Assembly (NCBI GenBank): GCA_029071285.1
Contig: JAIEAS010000059.1
Span: forward strand, 1 to 6,860
Length of the DNA stretch: 6,860 nucleotides
Origin: Clostridia bacterium
Lineage (GTDB): Bacteria > Bacillota > Clostridia > Christensenellales > Borkfalkiaceae
Reading direction: 5' to 3'
Shown here one piece after another: positions 4,541 through 6,860 of the stretch (positions are counted from its first letter, which is position 1; every line of letters starts with the position of its first letter). The notes under the pieces are model-generated. The model saw only the letters and a program-made list of their open reading frames with translations. It was not told the DNA's origin and did not search any database. Position numbers and translations under genes: made by a program.

Positions 4541-5755
4541 TTATTTAATTGAAAAAAGCCGTTCGATAAGCTTGTGCCCCTCGGGGATATAAAGCCCTGT
4601 TTTTGCGGCTTCGTCCTCAGTGTAACGGACGGCGTTGTTTGAAAGGTTTTTTGCGTTCGTGTACAGAAGGTAGGGTACGGGCTCGGAAACGTGGGTTTTG
4701 CAGGCGCAGGGAGTGGGGTGGTCGGGACAGACCAGCATTGCAAATTCTTCGTCCGCGGAAGAAAGTTTGTCAACCAGCGTTTTTACAACCTCGCCGTCGA
4801 TTTTTTCAATCGATTGTACCTTGTGTTTATAATCGCCGTGGTGCCCGCACTCGTCGGGGGCTTCGATATGGATATAAACAAAGTCCAGCCCGCCGAGTAG
4901 CGCGTCGGCAGCGGCGTCCGCCGTGCCCGTGAAATTAGTGTCGTAGTTGCCCGTTATGCCGTCAACGCTGATAATTTTCATATCGGCAAGCTTTGCAATT
5001 CCCCTTAAAAGGTCCACCGCGGAAATCATTCCGCCTTTAAGAGAGCGCATTTTTTCAAAGCTGTCCAGCGCGGGTTTGGTTCCCTCGCCCCAAAGCCAGA
5101 TTGAGTTTGCGGGCTTTTTGCCCTCTTTAATTCTTTTAAGGTTGACGGGGTGTTTACTTAAAATCCCGTAGCTTTTTTTCATCAGCTCAAGGTAAAGACC
5201 GCCGTACTCGCCCTTGGGCAGGCAGTCCTTTATCGGCTTGTCGGTAATGTCGTGCGGCGGCGTAAGTTCGTGCCCCGTAACTCCGTTTTTTACTACAAGA
5301 CAGTGCCTGTACGCAACGCCCGAGTGAAGGGTGAGGTTTTCGCCGTCGAGTTCTCTCTTTAAATCGTTAATAAGAATTTCCGCTTCGGCGGTGGTTATAT
5401 CCCCCGCCGAGTAGTCGAGCATAGTTTTGTCCTCGTAATTTCCTCCGTCCGAGAGTGTGACGAGGTTGCAGCGCAGCGTTACGTCGGTGGCGCTGAATTC
5501 GATGCCCATAGCCTCGGCTTCCAACGGCGAACGCCCCGTGTAATAACGGTTGGGGTCGAAGCCCAGAACGGACATATTCGCAACGTCGCTCGCGGGTTTT
5601 AAGTTGTCGGGCACGGTCTTGCACAGCCCGATTTCGGAGAGTGGTGCAAGTCTGTCAAGGTTGGGAGTTTCCGCGGCTTCCAAACAGGTTCTGTTTTTAA
5701 GAGCGGGTATTTTCCAATCCGCCATTCCGTCTCCCAAAACGACTATATACTTCAT
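4541..5755 (-). CDS. apgM: Cofactor-independent phosphoglycerate mutase, ApgM type (or related putative homoserine kinase)
   Basis: This 404-residue cytosolic enzyme belongs to the alkaline phosphatase superfamily. Seen in the sequence are GDGMAD with metal ligand Asp9 (residues 8-13), the SDVANMSVLGF segment at 56-66 with nucleophile Ser56, YTGRSPLEAEAMGI at 72-85, DECGHHGD at 301-308 and PDHPTPCACKTH at 344-355, which supply the remaining Asp/His metal ligands. ApgM enzymes interconvert 3- and 2-phosphoglycerate. A bacterial subgroup of the same length has been proposed, from gene neighbourhoods, to be a homoserine kinase; the sequence alone does not separate the two, and nothing here proves glycolytic use. 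Its ATG overlaps the ung TGA as ATGA, so it is the third gene of the luxS-ung-apgM unit and is followed directly by a strong terminator. Confidence 0.85.
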   Translation of the reverse strand: MKYIVVLGDGMADWKIPALKNRTCLEAAETPNLDRLAPLSEIGLCKTVPDNLKPASDVANMSVLGFDPNRYYTGRSPLEAEAMGIEFSATDVTLRCNLVTLSDGGNYEDKTMLDYSAGDITTAEAEILINDLKRELDGENLTLHSGVAYRHCLVVKNGVTGHELTPPHDITDKPIKDCLPKGEYGGLYLELMKKSYGILSKHPVNLKRIKEGKKPANSIWLWGEGTKPALDSFEKMRSLKGGMISAVDLLRGIAKLADMKIISVDGITGNYDTNFTGTADAAADALLGGLDFVYIHIEAPDECGHHGDYKHKVQSIEKIDGEVVKTLVDKLSSADEEFAMLVCPDHPTPCACKTHVSEPVPYLLYTNAKNLSNNAVRYTEDEAAKTGLYIPEGHKLIERLFSIK

Positions 5756-6423
5756 AAATTCAAATCCCAGTCAATCGGCTTTTTGCCGTGTTCGGTAAGG
5801 TATTCGTTGGCCTTTGAAAAGTGCCTGCACCCGAAAAATCCGTTGTACGCCGAGAGGGGCGAGGGGTGCGCGCACTGCAAAATCAGGTGTTTTTTCGTAT
5901 CGATTAAGGGCACTTTGCTTCTCGCGTTTCCTCCCCAAAGAATGAAAACGGTGTTTTTGGTGTTGTCGGAAACGAGCTTGATTACGCTGTCGGTGAACCA
6001 CGCCCAGCCGCAGTTTGCGTGCGAGTTAGCCATATGCTCCCTTACGGTAAGGGTTGTGTTCAAAAGCAGAACGCCCTCATTCGCCCACTTTGTCAAATCG
6101 CCGCAGCGCGGCTCCTTTATCCCCAAGTCGCTCTCAATCTCTTTGTAAATATTTTGCAGCGACGGAGGAAGGGGCACGCCCTTTCTTACCGAAAAACACA
6201 GCCCGTGCGCCTGATTGGGTTCGTGGTAGGGGTCCTGCCCCAGAATTACCGCTTTAAGTCCGCCCAGCGGCGTGTAGCGGAAGCAGTTGTACAAATCGTA
6301 CATATCGGGGTAGATAACCCGCTCGCTGTATTCTTTTTTAAGGAATTCGCGTATTTTTTTGTATTTTTCATCGGCAAAGAGGGGAGCCAAAAGCTCGTCC
6401 CAGCCGCCGCCTAATTCTATCAT
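5752..6423 (-). CDS. ung: Uracil-DNA glycosylase, family 1
   Basis: This 223-residue enzyme excises uracil from DNA, starting base-excision repair after cytosine deamination or dUTP incorporation. Diagnostic motifs are all intact: GQDPYH at 62-67 with catalytic Asp64, LLLNTTLTVREH at 119-130 with the uracil-reading Asn122, VFILWGGNA at 159-167, and HPSPLSA at 186-192 with catalytic His186. The length is typical. The ATG at 6423 overlaps the luxS stop (ATGA) and its own TGA overlaps the apgM start (ATGA), so it sits in the middle of a tightly coupled operon. Only a weak GGAG lies about 16 bases upstream, so initiation may depend on ribosomes finishing luxS. If so, the nonsense codon in luxS could lower its expression by polarity. 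Confidence 0.95.
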   Translation of the reverse strand: MIELGGGWDELLAPLFADEKYKKIREFLKKEYSERVIYPDMYDLYNCFRYTPLGGLKAVILGQDPYHEPNQAHGLCFSVRKGVPLPPSLQNIYKEIESDLGIKEPRCGDLTKWANEGVLLLNTTLTVREHMANSHANCGWAWFTDSVIKLVSDNTKNTVFILWGGNARSKVPLIDTKKHLILQCAHPSPLSAYNGFFGCRHFSKANEYLTEHGKKPIDWDLNL

Positions 6424-6848
6424 AAGTTATTTAAAATCTCCAGATATTTTTTACATTCTTTTAAAGCGTCCGACAGGTCGTGTTCAAGGTAGTTGCCGCA
6501 TTCCTCGCGCTTCGAGCCTGGAATTTCGGTAAAGGTCAAAGCGGTTTCAAAACTCTCTTTTTAAAGTTTAAGCGTCTGACCGTAACCGCGGTTTACCGTC
6601 AGAAGGTAAAAGCCCGTGCGGCAGCCCATCGGACCGAAGTAAATTATGCAGTCCTTTTTGTCCGAGTTGCGAAGTATCGTTGCAAGAATATGCTCGATCG
6701 TGTGGCAGGCTTTGGGCGACAGGTAGTCGCCGCCGTTGGGTTTTTTAAAACGCAAATCCCACGTCGTAACGCCGTGCGCCGTTCCGCACTCGTGCAGACC
6801 GACGGGCAGTACATCGTGATTTTTTGAAAACGAAGGTATTTTATCCAT
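6420..6848 (-). pseudogene. luxS: S-ribosylhomocysteine lyase LuxS, interrupted by an in-frame stop codon
   Basis: Starting at ATG 6848, 95 codons encode a clear LuxS N-terminus: HTIEH (49-53, metal ligands His49 and His53 and catalytic Glu52), Arg33, and PMGCRTGFYL with active-site Cys76. A TAA at 6563-6561 then interrupts the frame. Without any frameshift the next 46 codons are again LuxS: TEIPG, EECGNYLEHDL (metal ligand Cys117) and a terminal helix, ending in TGA 6422-6420, which overlaps the ung start as ATGA. LuxS splits S-ribosylhomocysteine into homocysteine and the autoinducer-2 precursor, so the truncated product should be inactive because it lacks the third metal ligand. The intact tail points to a single recent substitution (for example TTA to TAA) or a sequencing error. 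GGAAA lies a few bases upstream; the promoter is outside the window. Confidence 0.88.
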
Positions 6849-6860
6849 ATATTATTTCCG

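Noticed and set aside
6561..6563. Programmed recoding of the luxS TAA (selenocysteine, pyrrolysine or alternative code)
   Set aside because: Those recode TGA or TAG, not TAA, and other genes in the window use TAA as a normal stop. A nonsense mutation or sequencing error is simpler.
1..6860. CRISPR array, tRNA or rRNA gene, integrase or transposase
   Set aside because: No direct repeat-spacer pattern, tRNA cloverleaf or conserved rRNA stretch was seen, and no reading frame resembles a recombinase or transposase.

Overview
The window looks like a chromosomal segment of a spore-forming, anaerobic Bacillota of the Clostridia type. The reasons are a tandem CotF-like spore coat gene pair, an EFR1-type flavodoxin/ferredoxin fusion, a DUF368 membrane protein, an ApgM-type phosphoglycerate mutase and sigma-A-like promoter sequence. 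Codon use is mixed, with moderate GC and AT-rich intergenic stretches. I cannot name a genus from the sequence. Apart from the element described below, nothing looks like phage or a plasmid.

Layout. Bases 2-121 (+) are the last 39 codons of a membrane protein with an HGLYDF motif, probably a PrsW/CPBP-like intramembrane protease. A strong hairpin terminator (141-163) separates it from a block read on the minus strand. In transcription order that block holds an extended-SDR epimerase-like protein with a C-terminal zinc finger (2051-3610), an EFR1-type flavodoxin/2[4Fe-4S] protein (1155-2054, sharing ATGA with the previous gene) and a DUF368/PopT-type polyprenyl-phosphate transporter (177-1079). 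A near-consensus promoter at 3649-3678 drives the first gene and fixes its start at 3610.

Bases 3611-4018 hold no gene. They carry that promoter and a 281-bp structure (3725-4005) bounded by perfect 24-bp inverted repeats. Two further long imperfect hairpins lie inside it, so a single strand would fold as a three-way junction. Its right end touches the ribosome binding site of the two spore coat genes on the plus strand (4019-4207 and 4211-4504). It is either a MITE-like insertion with TA ends or a structured leader/non-coding RNA. I regard it as the best candidate here for something undescribed.

The right third is a second minus-strand operon: luxS (6420-6848), ung (5752-6423) and an apgM-type gene (4541-5755). 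Each junction is a 4-base ATGA overlap. A bidirectional terminator (4511-4534) ends both this operon and the convergent coat genes. luxS carries an in-frame TAA at codon 96. The remaining 46 codons, including the metal-binding cysteine, stay open in the same frame and end exactly in the overlap with ung. This is therefore a single nonsense lesion, either recent or a sequencing error. LuxS detoxifies and recycles S-ribosylhomocysteine, Ung removes uracil from DNA, and the ApgM-like enzyme acts in glycolysis or possibly as a homoserine kinase.
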